In this document: piece after piece, positions 9,084 through 18,373 of the stretch
Position numbering within the stretch: position 1 is the first letter of the stretch
How the letters are laid out: every line of letters begins with the position of its first letter
NCBI GenBank assembly: GCA_943704425.1
Contig: CALSCP010002497.1
Coordinates: 201,735-223,792 of the forward strand
Length of the DNA: 22,058 nt
From: Ministeria vibrans ATCC 50519
Lineage: Eukaryota; Opisthokonta; Filasterea
Reading direction: 5' to 3'
The notes under the pieces: generated by a model
What the model saw: the letters and a program-made list of their open reading frames with translations, nothing else
What the model was told of the DNA's origin: nothing
The model's database searches: none
Position numbers and translations under genes: made by a program

Positions 9084-10879
9084 AACTCTCTCTCTCTCTC
9101 TCTCTCTTGAACTCTCTCTCTCTCTCTCTTGAACTCTCTGTCATTCACTACTCTCTGAGTGCAGCAATCACCGCACCATTGCCGGAGCGCTCGTGGTCGT
9201 GACAGTTTGCTCGCTGTGGATCACCAAGGACGGCGCCATGTATGTCCTTGTCGACAAACTGAAGCCGATTGCGACAGAGAAGGTGGCTGACTATCGCGAG
9301 ACCAAGGCACTCCTCGAAGACCCCAGTGTGAGTCGCTGGGTGGCAGAGCAATCCAAGCTGCTTGAAGAGGCTAACAAGACCATGGAGAAGTATCGTGAAG
9401 CAACGTGTGCCGACGAAGACAGCCTCATCGACGACTTGGTCAGCATGAGCGACAAGCCTGGCTCGTCACGGACCAGCTCCTCGTCGGCACCCATCGTGCG
9501 TTCTCATCGCTCTCCCACCAAGACAGGCGTCACAAACAACAGTAACGGCATCAACACCAAGCAGGGTGACGACATGGGCGACGACAGCAAGCTGACCAAG
9601 AGCGCAGTCGATGATGATTTTGTGGTGCGTCGATTAGCGGGCGCTCGCAAGCTCGACCTGAGTTTGAGCGTCCAAGCGTGTTCGAGCTCCAAGAGAGCGA
9701 TTCATCAACTGATGACTGCACAAGATGCGACACCGTCAGTGGGTGGACAAGGTGCGTCGGGAGGAGGAGCGTCGGAATTTGCCAGTGGCGAGTTTGAGCT
9801 ACGATCGGACGACGATGATGATGACGACCACGAAGGCATGTGGTGCCAGCCTGTGCCCAAGAGCACGGAACACCAGTCAGACTTGGAGAGCAGCGAGGAG
9901 AGCGACGATGAGGATGACGACGATGAGGATGCAGACGACTACGCTGCACAATCGCGTCTCTCCATTGTGACCTTCAATAAGTCAAGCAGATCCATCGCCA
10001 GCCCCAAGAAACCACCGCAGCCCGCGTCACCAACACGCACCACCGCTACCGTTCCTCGTATTATCCGCCCTCTGTTCCCGTCATCCAGTGCTCTCCTCAA
10101 ACCCCCCACTTTGTCCAAGTCACCCACCGCCGAACGACCGACCCAGCAACCCCTCCCGACGTCGCGCTCACCGCCAAAGTCGCCCCAAAAGTCAAAGTCG
10201 CCGTTAAAGCCACAGTCACAGTTACAGTCACAGTCACAGTCACCTGACAAGTCCTTTGTTGGGTTATCTCCCAAGACTGCAGTGGCGTCACTGGCCAAGA
10301 CACGTAAGGGGCGCAAGGCGGTTCCAGAGATCGAGTCGGACGTTCTCTTTCCGTCCATTGAGTGCGAAGAGGCCAAGGAGTTGGTAGCGCCGGAGGACAA
10401 GCGGAAGAAAAGGAGGGAGAAGGAGGGAGAAGAGGAGGAGAAGAAGCAGAGAAAGGAGAGGGAGGCGGAGGAGGAGGAAATTGAGAGCAAGGCGAATATT
10501 GTGCGTGAGAAATCACCGTCACAAGCACCGCCCTCACTGCGGCGCCAACAGCTGCTCAACATCGACAACGTTTCCACTGACTCGGACAGCGACAGTGTTG
10601 ATGACGCCGCGAGTGAGCCCAGCCTTAGGGGCGACATGTCCCCCTCTCAGAACACTCCAAGCTTCGACGAGCACGACCTGGCTGCCTCAAAGTCTCCTGC
10701 TGCCTCTAGTGCCTTCGCCTTCCCCGAGACCCAAATGGACTTCAGTGACTCGCAAGACGATTCTGTGCTAACACCCTCTGTTATGTCGCAGTCTCTGCTT
10801 GAGACTCCAGCCCCATTTCAGAAACGGACCTCTGCTCGCAACGGTAAACAATGATATAATTATAACGACTCATAATCGT

Positions 10880-10910
<31 letters not shown>

Positions 10911-10952
10911 CTTATTATTATTATTATTATTATTATTTTATTATTTTATTCC

Positions 10953-11010
<58 letters not shown>

Positions 11011-11978
11011 TTATTCCTATTATTATTAATATATTCTTATTATAATAATAATTATGTTTCTTTTGTTATCATTATTTTTATTTTTTCTAATGTGTAGCAC
11101 ACATATTGGATGCAGATCCGTTGTCGGATGCCCTCCAGTTGAGTCCAACACAAGGGAGGACTCTATTTAAGCAGGGTTTGTACGAGTGGAAGCCTAACAA
11201 GGAGGAGGGGGAAAGCGGGGATATGGCAAGTGCAAGTGAGACGAGTGATGTTGTGCATCATGTGTCGTTGAGTGGCGCAAGTGGCAGTGTGTCATCGCCA
11301 GGTAGCCCAGTGTCACGTGGGAAGCATGGCAATGTGGCGGCTGTGACGGGAACGACGTCAGCAAGCAAGGCAAGCGGAGTAGTGGTGGCGAAATCACCCA
11401 AGAAATCGAGTGGACGCAAGCGCAATGAGAGTGAAGATGCTGACGAGGCGGTGATGGAGGAGGTGGTGCAACATCGATCGAAAAGGAGCAAGACTGAAGG
11501 AGAGGGAGAAAATCTTGAAGCTAAGAAGGCTCAGAAGAAGAAACTGATGATGGAAGTGGAGAAGAAGCTGAAGATGGAGATGGAAAGGAAGAAGATGGAG
11601 AAGGAGAAGAAAAAGATGAAGGAGAAGGCGACTGCGCCTGAGACGCAAATGATGTTGATGGATTGGAGTGAGGAGGAGAAAGAAGAAGAGGAGATTGAGG
11701 GGGAGGAGGAGAGTGTTGTTATTGGGGGCGGCAAAATCAGCATAGCAAGTCCTGTGTCGTCAGCTCCCTCCTCGGCACCCTCTGATACGCGTCAGCAGCG
11801 TCTGCGCAAGGCGGCAGAACTCACACGTGCCCTTTCGTCGGCCAGTCAAGAGAAGCGACGACAGGAGAACCTTGTGTCGCTGTTGGCCTTCTTTCGCGAA
11901 TCGCCTCGCTTACCTCACACCGACGCGACGCGTGTCCAGTTGGCCCGGCATATTCGCGAATTTTGGTCTCGTCGCTGA
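8553..11978 (+). CDS. Long disordered protein with N-terminal OB-fold-like domain resembling shelterin TPP1/ACD, 927 aa
   Basis: Four exons: 8553-8648, 8715-8842, 9165-10843, 11098-11978, with introns of 66, 322 and 254 nt, phase-consistent. ATG at 8553 has A at -3 and G at +4. Residues 8-115 read as a beta-barrel: 'GTPWLYDLASVK', 'CVLVDIADPIHHVRAALSRD', 'IAGALVVVTVCSLWITKD', 'AMYVLVDKLKPI', then helices 'VSRWVAEQSKLLEEANKTM'. The N-terminal PW-(I/L)xxL box, the 'LV-D---HxVR--L-R-A' strand pair and the 'V-VDK--P' closing strand match the order in vertebrate TPP1, which bridges POT1 to TIN2 and recruits telomerase. The remaining roughly 800 residues are low complexity: acidic Asp/Glu/Ser clusters, an SP/KSP-rich stretch (about 385-440, possible CDK sites), Lys/Glu blocks, and a small helical C-terminus 'LLAFFRESPRL...REFWSRR'. 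TPP1 assignment is inference from pattern; another OB-fold protein (STN1-like, RMI-like) is possible. The gene itself is well supported. Confidence 0.7.
8872..9137 (+). repeat. (CT)n microsatellite with nested CTTGAACT octamers, inside TPP1-like intron 2
   Basis: The intron 8843-9164 is almost filled with CT dinucleotides. A pure CT run of about 87 nt spans 8995-9081. Blocks of CTTGAACT punctuate it: five perfect tandem copies and one variant at 8949-8997, plus single copies elsewhere at regular distances. The transcript sense is pyrimidine-rich. Translating it on either strand gives the artificial RERERE or SLSLSL frames. Confidence 0.95.
10870..11050 (+). repeat. (ATT)n/(TTA)n microsatellite in TPP1-like intron 3
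   Basis: The intron 10844-11097 is nearly pure A/T, with long ATT runs interrupted by TTTTATTCCT units at about 10935-10955 and 11008-11020. The donor is GTAAAC. The acceptor TGTGTAG follows a T-rich tract. Confidence 0.9.
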
Positions 11979-12173
11979 ACAAGTGTCGCTGTATCCACCA
12001 TAATATTTGTATTACTCATTGTTAGAAAGTATAATTATAATAATTTTATAATAATTTTATAATAATAATAATAATAATAATTGTAATTGTAATAGAGAAT
12101 CGATAGCTGTGCTCAATGTCAAAACAAGACTAAAAGAATAATAATAATAATAATAGTCTACTAATTATCTTGG

Positions 12174-13927
12174 TCAGTTGAATTCATTGAAACGAGAAAT
12201 TTCTTCAGCAGAGACAGTCTAGAGGAACAGAGCGCGCGAGTCGTTAAAATATGTGATGCACTTCGACAAGACGCGGTCTTACAGGATGGATGCTGGCAAG
12301 GCTTGCATAGAAATCTTCGCTGCAGAGTGAGCGCGGAAACACTGAGCGAGGATTCATTTGCGAGAGAGAGCACGTCTGCACATAAAAATAATAAGAAAAA
12401 GACGAAGAATACAACCCATACATATAATAAGACAACAACAACAACGTTAAATTTCGTGGTTATCGTATATTTATGTTGTACGAGAGCAACATTTGAAGCA
12501 GTAGGGTCGCATGGGATGTAGCAGATGTGTGAAGCGGAGCTGTGTGAGGCACGATGCCATGCAGTGGCGCGCTGCAATTCGCGCACCGGTTGGAAGAGGG
12601 CGTCGTTGAAGGCGTTTCCAAGGTCGCTGCCTGAGAGACCCTCAGTCGACTCGGCAATCGCGTTGAGATTTTCTTCGCTTAGTACCTCCGCTTGATCGGC
12701 CTGATCTGCAGATTGAGTAAATTTAATAACAGTCATTGACGTTCAAAAATGCTCCGTTTTTTGTTTTTACAGAGCGCGCGTTTCAGAAGTTGCTTTCGTG
12801 CGGCAAAGTCGGGAAGGGGTACGTAAAGTCGCTTTTGGAAGCGACGAAGAAACGCCGAGTCCAAGTCCCATGGGCAGTTGGTGGCACACAGCAGAAAAAC
12901 GCCTCCACCCTGGCACTCACCCTTTGCCGTGTCTGTAGTTCCCTCCATCTATGATAATAATTTATTATTATTATATTTTTTCTTGTTCTTGATGGAATTC
13001 CCTAACTTGTCGTAGTAGCTCAGTCTTAAAGCGACGGATGTGTTCGTCTTCTTGTGAGTTTCGCTTTCGAGCCATGCTGTCAACTTCGTCTAAAAAATAA
13101 TAAAAATCAAAAAATTTGAGAATGAACTTATATTTATTTTGTGTCTTCGCGTGGTGACTGTATCATTAATAAATGGGTTGTATCGTCCTTCCTCTTCTTA
13201 TTATTATTATTGTTCTCTCATACCAATGAATATGATCTAAAACCAACGATATTAAGACGTCATAATATAAAAAGTTAATCATTGATATAACATTAGGTTA
13301 AAAATGTTGGCTAATGAAGATGGAATACAGATTTGGTGGACTGCGAACGAGCGTGCTGAAATAAATCTCGTATCATTCTAAATAAAAGAAATAAAAAAAT
13401 TAGTATTATCAATGAAAGATTATAATATGACTTTTCTGTTTCGCCGAGCCAGCTGGAGAGGAGTGAAGAGGCTGAAATGCTGTAAAAAGGTGCGGCTGAT
13501 TCATTGGCGAGAGCCTGTGCAAGTTTGGTCTTTCCGGTGCCTTGTTTGATAAAATATAGTAATAATAATAATAATTATTATGACGTTACAAAAAGACGTT
13601 ATTTTAATAGTTTTTCTGTTTTTAAGCTGACCTGGGGGACCAAAGAGTAGGATGCTATTCCAAGCCTTTCGGGTGCCCTTGAACAAGTGGGGGAACATGA
13701 ATGGCATCAAAAATACCTCCCGCAATGTTTCCTTCACACTGTCTAGACCTATTCTTAAGAACGCAAATGCTTATCACTATGAAATCACTATATAGGGTGG
13801 CAATCCCACAACAGAGCATGGCCAAAGGGAAGTGCACATCATGCTTAATTTGATTTGCCTTTTCGTTCTTTCTGTATCACTTTGTTTCTTTCTTTGTTTC
13901 TTTCTTCTATCAATTGTTTCTTTCTCC

Positions 13928-14021
<94 letters not shown>

Positions 14022-14914
14022 CTGCAATAGTTTGAAAGGTGACTTGGCGGTCGACCTTTTGCAACGTATCTTCAATGTCGCGCTTTCTTGCTCTACAAAA
14101 GACTCTTGTGACTGTTTCGTTCGCGTTTCGTTTTCGTTTTTGTACTCTGCTCTGTCGTCGACATTTTCAGCGCTTCTTCGCCGTTTCAGAGCGCCTCCTT
14201 TTGAGCATTCAATTGCTTCGTAGTGTCGCTGTCGGACAAGATCAAGGATGTGCAATACAGTCCACTACAAGAGGCGTCAAGCAGGTGGAAAAAGCCGTAT
14301 ATTGTTCGTATATTGTTCTTGAATGTTTTTCTCTCTGACGTGCCTTTCGCTGTGCGTCTTGGTCACGCTCTAGAATAGACTCGAGTACGCCGGTGAGACT
14401 ATTTAGAAGATGCTGACGTGTGTTAAAAGGAACACCGTTTGTCGCTTCAGACTTCTACATGAAAAAAAAAAAAAAAACGAGAAATAGAGCGCGCAAGCGA
14501 CGAGTTTTTTTTTCGTCAAAACGCACCGTCGACGATACGACAGCAGCACTGGCACCACCACCACCACCACTGCTGCTGGAAGGAGTATTTGATGGTAGCG
14601 AGGACGTCGTTTTGAAGCCCGCCACTTTTCCAGACGAGAGCGGAACGAGTGATTCCAAACTGTGTTGTGTGAACTCCTTTTTATTTTTTTTGGCTTTTAT
14701 CATTACATTTCGGTTCCATCACGGTAGAGCTGTAATAGGAGCTTAGTGAGTTCAAGGTTCATTCTTTCTGGGGTTTCAGGGCAGTAAAAAAAAGAAAAGA
14801 AATGATCATAAAGAGACAAGAGATATTGGATTCGGTAAAATACAATATAATAGGAATATAATAGTGGTTGTTGTTGCTTGTCTTGCTTTTGTGCTTACGT
14901 CTTGCAATGATCAT
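12174..14914 (-). CDS. VPS4: VPS4-like meiotic-clade AAA ATPase, 473 aa, 15 exons
   Basis: Exons: 14914-14899, 14767-14707, 14659-14527, 14454-14344, 14264-14146, 14092-14022, 13748-13632, 13540-13432, 13377-13329, 13236-13224, 13089-13007, 12948-12771, 12705-12482, 12375-12283, 12218-12174. Every junction keeps phase. The intron at 14343-14265 needs a GC donor. The AAA core starts '[19 protein letters not shown]'. Walker A is GPPGTGKT (207-214), Walker B IIFIDEVDS (263-271), sensor 1 ATNCPW, arginine finger region LRRFQKR (328-334), and the VPS4-typical '[10 protein letters not shown]' follows. The C-terminal helix '[14 protein letters not shown]' matches VPS4 'PTVN-(E/D)DLLK' ends. VPS4 disassembles ESCRT-III in endosomal sorting, abscission and membrane repair. 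The roughly 165 residues before the core ([14 protein letters not shown]..., a Ser/Gly linker, then helices) do not clearly show a MIT domain. The exact N-terminal exon structure is less certain than the core. Spastin or katanin p60 is less likely given QPVR and the VPS4-type C-terminus. Confidence 0.88.
13866..14018. repeat. Pyrimidine minisatellite and (CT)n run in VPS4 intron 6
   Basis: The intron 14021-13749 holds, on the plus strand, TATCACTTTGTTTCTTTCT-type units (13874-13920) followed by an almost pure CT run (about 13922-14016). The VPS4 transcript therefore reads a purine (GA)n tract directly after the donor GTACGAGAG. The ATCACTTTGTTTCT core is the same as in the repeat blocks at 17087-17578 and 20100-20400. 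Confidence 0.9.
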
Positions 14915-15178
14915 GACTCACTGGTTTACTTTGTACTATAATATTGGTATACTAAAGTATGTAGGAACGCTACTCGACTAACTTCGAAGTCTGACATGAT
15001 TAGACTGCTGCTGTAGAATGTAAGCAAGTAGGAACGACTCCTCTCAAATAAATGAGTCAAATTTCGAATATACTCGTTTACATTCGAACACACAAGGTTG
15101 CGCATGAAAGCGTCTACTACCCCCTTTTCGGTTCGATCGCACAAATTTGATAGTGGGACACAGGTCACAGGCACACAG

Positions 15179-15283
15179 CTACGTTTGGAGGTCTCGAACG
15201 AGCGCCATTTCAAGAATGAACTTGCCCTCCTTGTACTTTTGAGTTTCCTCATAAGCCTTTTCCTGGATAAATTATGGTACGCA

Positions 15284-15318
<35 letters not shown>

Positions 15319-16088
15319 CGAGAGTGAGAGACAATACGACACGATCAACCTTACGTATTTCCAGCCAAGGACATGATTGCAATTCCTACAGTGCACATCA
15401 ACAACAGTATGCAGTCCGGTAGTCTGCATCGAATAATTCGCGTTTAGTTGAGAACACAGTCTGAAAGTGAAAAATATTACCATTTGGCGGTCCTCTGCGA
15501 CGCCCGTTTCAACATTGACACTGCAAGCGGACAAAACAAGGGGTCAAGGAGGCATGTCGCACTTGAGGGACTTGGCTTACACGTCATTGAACAGATAGGC
15601 GATGCCATGGCTGCCATAGAAGGTCTAGGGAGTGGAAACAAATCAAAATAAAATTCGCAAGTTCGAACTTGTCGCGGCTTTTTTTTTTTTTTCTCGTGTT
15701 CATTTTGTCGTTTTCCTGCGCGGATGACACTTGGTTGCGACACGCCGGTGCCGCCAGCATTGCAAAGCGTAGATTTGGGGGAAGACAATGCAAACAGCGT
15801 GCGGGAAAGTCGCGCGGTGGGCGAGCAAGAGAGACGCGTCAATGCCATTGGTCACAAAATTGCCCATGTCGCCACGGAGACGACAATGCGACCGCCTACC
15901 TTGGAGATTATCTCTTCATGCGACGTTAAATGAACCGCACAGACACTGCACGCGTAGACGTGAGTCGAACTCTGCTCAAAACAAAAAGTTTCATGAGAGG
16001 TGAAACACTTCTTCTTTTTTTTTTTTTTCGTGTCACAAGTTCACACAAGACATAGACTTACCAGGTTCTCAAGGAACAGTTTGCCCAT
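15179..16088 (-). CDS. Yippee-like zinc-binding protein, 111 aa
   Basis: Six exons: 16088-16062, 15971-15900, 15624-15581, 15520-15481, 15423-15355, 15262-15179. Introns of 90, 275, 60, 57 and 92 nt are all GT-AG with matching phases. The protein begins MGKLFLENL and is Yippee throughout: 'THVYACSVCAVHLTSHEE', 'FYGSHGIAYLFNDVVNV', 'TTGLHTVVDVHCRNC', 'VLGWKY', 'AYEETQKYKEGKFILE'. The four zinc ligands have exactly the family spacing, C-X2-C-X52-C-X2-C. The length is normal (about 100-120). Yippee proteins form a single beta-tent domain related to cereblon and Mis18; most are nuclear or centrosomal, and YPEL5 belongs to the CTLH/GID ubiquitin ligase. Which paralogue this corresponds to is not decided. 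Its start is 164 bp from the NUP42 stop and its stop is 264 bp from the VPS4 start, all on the same strand. Confidence 0.95.
15280..15318. repeat. (CA)n plus A-tract in Yippee intron 5
   Basis: Plus-strand CACACACACACACAC followed by about 20 A residues, inside the intron 15354-15263. In the transcript sense it is a long T run followed by (GT)n just upstream of the acceptor ATTTATCCAG. Confidence 0.9.
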
Positions 16089-16252
16089 GGTAGATGACGA
16101 AGGAGCGGTAACGGAGTCTTCTCGTGAACGGACAGCCGCAAATGAAACGAGACAAATTAATGGGAATCTGAATAATTATTATTGATTCATTTTTACAAAA
16201 ATATTTTAATGATTTGAATCGCAACGCACACACGTAGAACGAAGAAAGAGCC

Positions 16253-17738
16253 TCAGCGAAACTGCTGAGGCGGCTCGCATTCGGGAACACTGCCAATGGT
16301 AAATTGATCGGCCGCAAAAGCTTGAAGATCGGCTTGAGAGAGGCCCTGATCAGACGATCCAGGAGGCACTTGGGGGGCGGTGGGTGTGCCTGTCACAGAG
16401 ACGGTCACAGGTGCTGGGGCAGCAGGTGCAGGCATTGGTGTGTGTGTGGGAAGGGTCGCAGAGGGAAACCCGGTGGGAACGGAGGCGGGACCTGCGGCCT
16501 GGAAGAGGGGCGCAGTGGCAAGGGTCGTGGGTTGCGCTGAGATGGGCATGGGAGCAGGACCACCGGGCGTTGCAGGAGGAGGATACGCCGTGGGGAAGAG
16601 CGAGGGAGCCAAAGTGATGCCGGCGGGGGCAGCAGTCGGGAACAGAGGGGTTGCTTCACCGCCCTGTGGAAATGGCGTTGCACCTGTGTCCATTGTGTTG
16701 AAAGAGGAGCCCGACGCGCGCTACAAAAAACACCGTCATTTCACCTGTTTTGTTTTGTTTGTTTGTTTGTTTGTTTGTTTGTTTTCTTTTGCGCAAGCAT
16801 ACTGCGTGGCGAAGGGCGCCTTGGGGATCAGCGGCAACAGCCTGTCGACTAGCAAGCATCTCGGCAGTGAGCTGCTCGACGCGTGCTGAGCTCTGCGCGA
16901 CACCACCTGTCGCCGCCATCTCCTGGTACGCCTCGTAGCGCAGTTCCTCGGGCGACACGTCACAACTGAGAATCTGCACTCCTTGCTCTAGGCCGTAGCA
17001 CGAAAACGGCCATTCGGGCCACTTTTCCATGTCCGTGCGTATCTTGGCCCTAAAGAAGTATTTTTCTTAGTACCTATCTCATTTGTTTCTTCTTTGTTTC
17101 TTTCTTCTTCTTCCTCCTCCTCCTCTATCACTTTGTTTTTGTTTCTTTCTCTCTTCACTCTGTTTCTTTCCCTCTCTCTATCACTCTATCACATTGTTTC
17201 TTTCTCTTTCTCTCTATCATTTCTTTCTTCCCCCCCCCCCACTTTGTTTCTTTCTCCCTCCTTTCTCTCTCTATCACTTTGTTTCTTTCTCCCTCCTCTC
17301 TCTATCGCTTTGTTTCTTTCTCCCTCCTCTTTCTCTCTATCACTTTGTTTCTTTCTCCCTCCTCTCTCTATCGCTTTGTTTCTTTCTCCCTCCTCTTTCT
17401 CTCTATCACTTTGTTTCTTTCTCCCTCCTCTCTCTATCGCTTTGTTTCTTTCTCCCTCCTCTTTCTCTCTATCACTTTGTTTCTTTCTCCCTCCTCTCTC
17501 CCTCCTTTCTCAATCACTTTGTTTTCTTTCTCCCTCCTCTCTCTCTCCTTTCTTTCTTTCTTTCTCTCTCTCATTTGTACTTACGCATATTCTTGGTCAT
17601 TGTACGAGGTTTTCGAAGACGACCCGCCTGTTCGAGGCTCATGAGAGAAATTACAATTGGCCCCTTTGCGACAAGTGCCTTCAGCAAAGAACTTGCAAGC
17701 TTTCTTGCTTTTGGTCGACGACGGTTGCTGCCAACCGC

Positions 17739-17772
<34 letters not shown>

Positions 17773-18174
17773 TTGTTGTGGCCATCCAGCGCCAGACTGG
17801 CGTCCTTGTTGTTGATATTGAGAATGGGGCTGCGACGACCCGAACGGCTGTTGGCGTTGCGTGGAGTGCGTTTGCCAAGCGCCGCCGCCTCCTCCGCGTG
17901 CATTTCCACCGCCACCCCACGACCCTGCGCCTCCTCCTCCTCCTCCTGCCCCACCCCAAGACACCCCGCCACCGCCTCCACGGTTACTGCTCCCCCCTCG
18001 CCCGCCCCCGCCCCGTCCACCGCCGCCCCCGCCAGCCGGATGCACAAAGTTGCACTGTGCCCCTTTGTTGCACGTCCCCGCTTGAAAGTATCGACAGATC
18101 GTGCCACTTCCACCTCCCCGTCCTCCACCACGACCTCCTCCGCCACGACCTCCGCGCCCTCCTCCACGATACAT
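16253..18174 (-). CDS. NUP42: NUP42/CG1-like CCCH-type nucleoporin (mRNA export), 434 aa
   Basis: Three exons: 18174-17585, 17049-16803, 16720-16253, with introns of 535 and 82 nt. The N-terminus is RGG-rich. CCCH finger 1 is 'CRYFQAGTCNKGAQCNFVH' (C27, C35, C41, H45). A Gly/Trp/Gln-rich linker with 13 consecutive Gln leads to CCCH finger 2, 'CKFFAEGTCRKGANCNFSH' (C160, C168, C174, H178). Both are C-X7-C-X5-C-X3-H. The middle has the NUP42 block 'WPEWPFSCYGLEQG' and 'DVSPEELRYEAY'. The C-terminus 'LSQADLQAFAADQFTIGSVP' matches the conserved NUP42 tail that binds Gle1 and stimulates the DDX19/Dbp5 ATPase at the cytoplasmic face of the pore. The Pro/Ala/Thr-rich region has repeated LFPT/LFQA motifs instead of FG dipeptides. 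Two fingers rather than the single one of animal NUP42 is unusual. RNA binding through RGG and CCCH is expected from the families. Confidence 0.82.
16747..16788. repeat. (TTTG)n microsatellite in NUP42 intron 2
   Basis: About nine TTTG tetramers on the plus strand fill half of the 82-nt intron 16802-16721; the transcript reads (CAAA)n. Confidence 0.9.
17087..17578. repeat. Pyrimidine minisatellite array with identical 66-bp units in NUP42 intron 1
   Basis: This fills most of the 535-nt intron 17584-17050. Three apparently identical 66-bp units start at 17273, 17339 and 17405, with a truncated fourth at 17471. Each unit is two related halves: one of 31 nt beginning ATCACTTTGTTTC and one of 35 nt beginning ATCGCTTTGTTTC, both ending in CTCTCT-type sequence. 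Diverged single copies lie on both sides (17087-17272 and 17510-17575), and there is a run of 12 C at 17231-17240. The plus strand is all pyrimidine-rich; the NUP42 transcript reads it as purine-rich. Confidence 0.93.
17741..17779 (-). repeat. CAG/CAA trinucleotide repeat encoding 13 Gln in NUP42
   Basis: Ten CTG followed by TTG triplets on the plus strand, read on the minus strand as CAA then CAG codons, encode a polyglutamine run between the two CCCH fingers. Lengths of such tracts usually vary between alleles. Confidence 0.9.
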
Positions 18175-18373
18175 TGGAGGACGAAGAACGATTAAAAAAC
18201 TGAATGAGTATTCGGAATCTTCAATCTCGAGTGTATACTACTCTGAGTCGAACACAATCATCGGCGATTAACTGATTGAACACCCACTACACGCTTGGGA
18301 GCTGTGACTTCACCCACTTGATACTTATGCTACACTTCGATGTGTTACACACTAAGTAATGTAAATCGTTACG

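Noticed and set aside
8809-9148. Arg-Glu or Ser-Leu repeat proteins across the CT tract
   Set aside because: They are translations of an intronic CT microsatellite; the same artefact appears at 13777-14255.
9939-10637. Minus-strand frame opposite the TPP1-like exon 3
   Set aside because: Low-complexity Ser/Leu complement of an acidic, serine-rich exon; no start context or splice support.
17087-17578. CRISPR-like array or transposon
   Set aside because: The units have no unique spacers, no coding sequence and no terminal repeats; this is a simple pyrimidine minisatellite in a eukaryotic intron.
17083-18203. Long plus-strand open frames (about 370 codons) with Ser/Phe/Leu repeats
   Set aside because: They are shadows of the minisatellite intron and the complement of NUP42 exon 1; the minus strand has conserved CCCH and NUP42 motifs.
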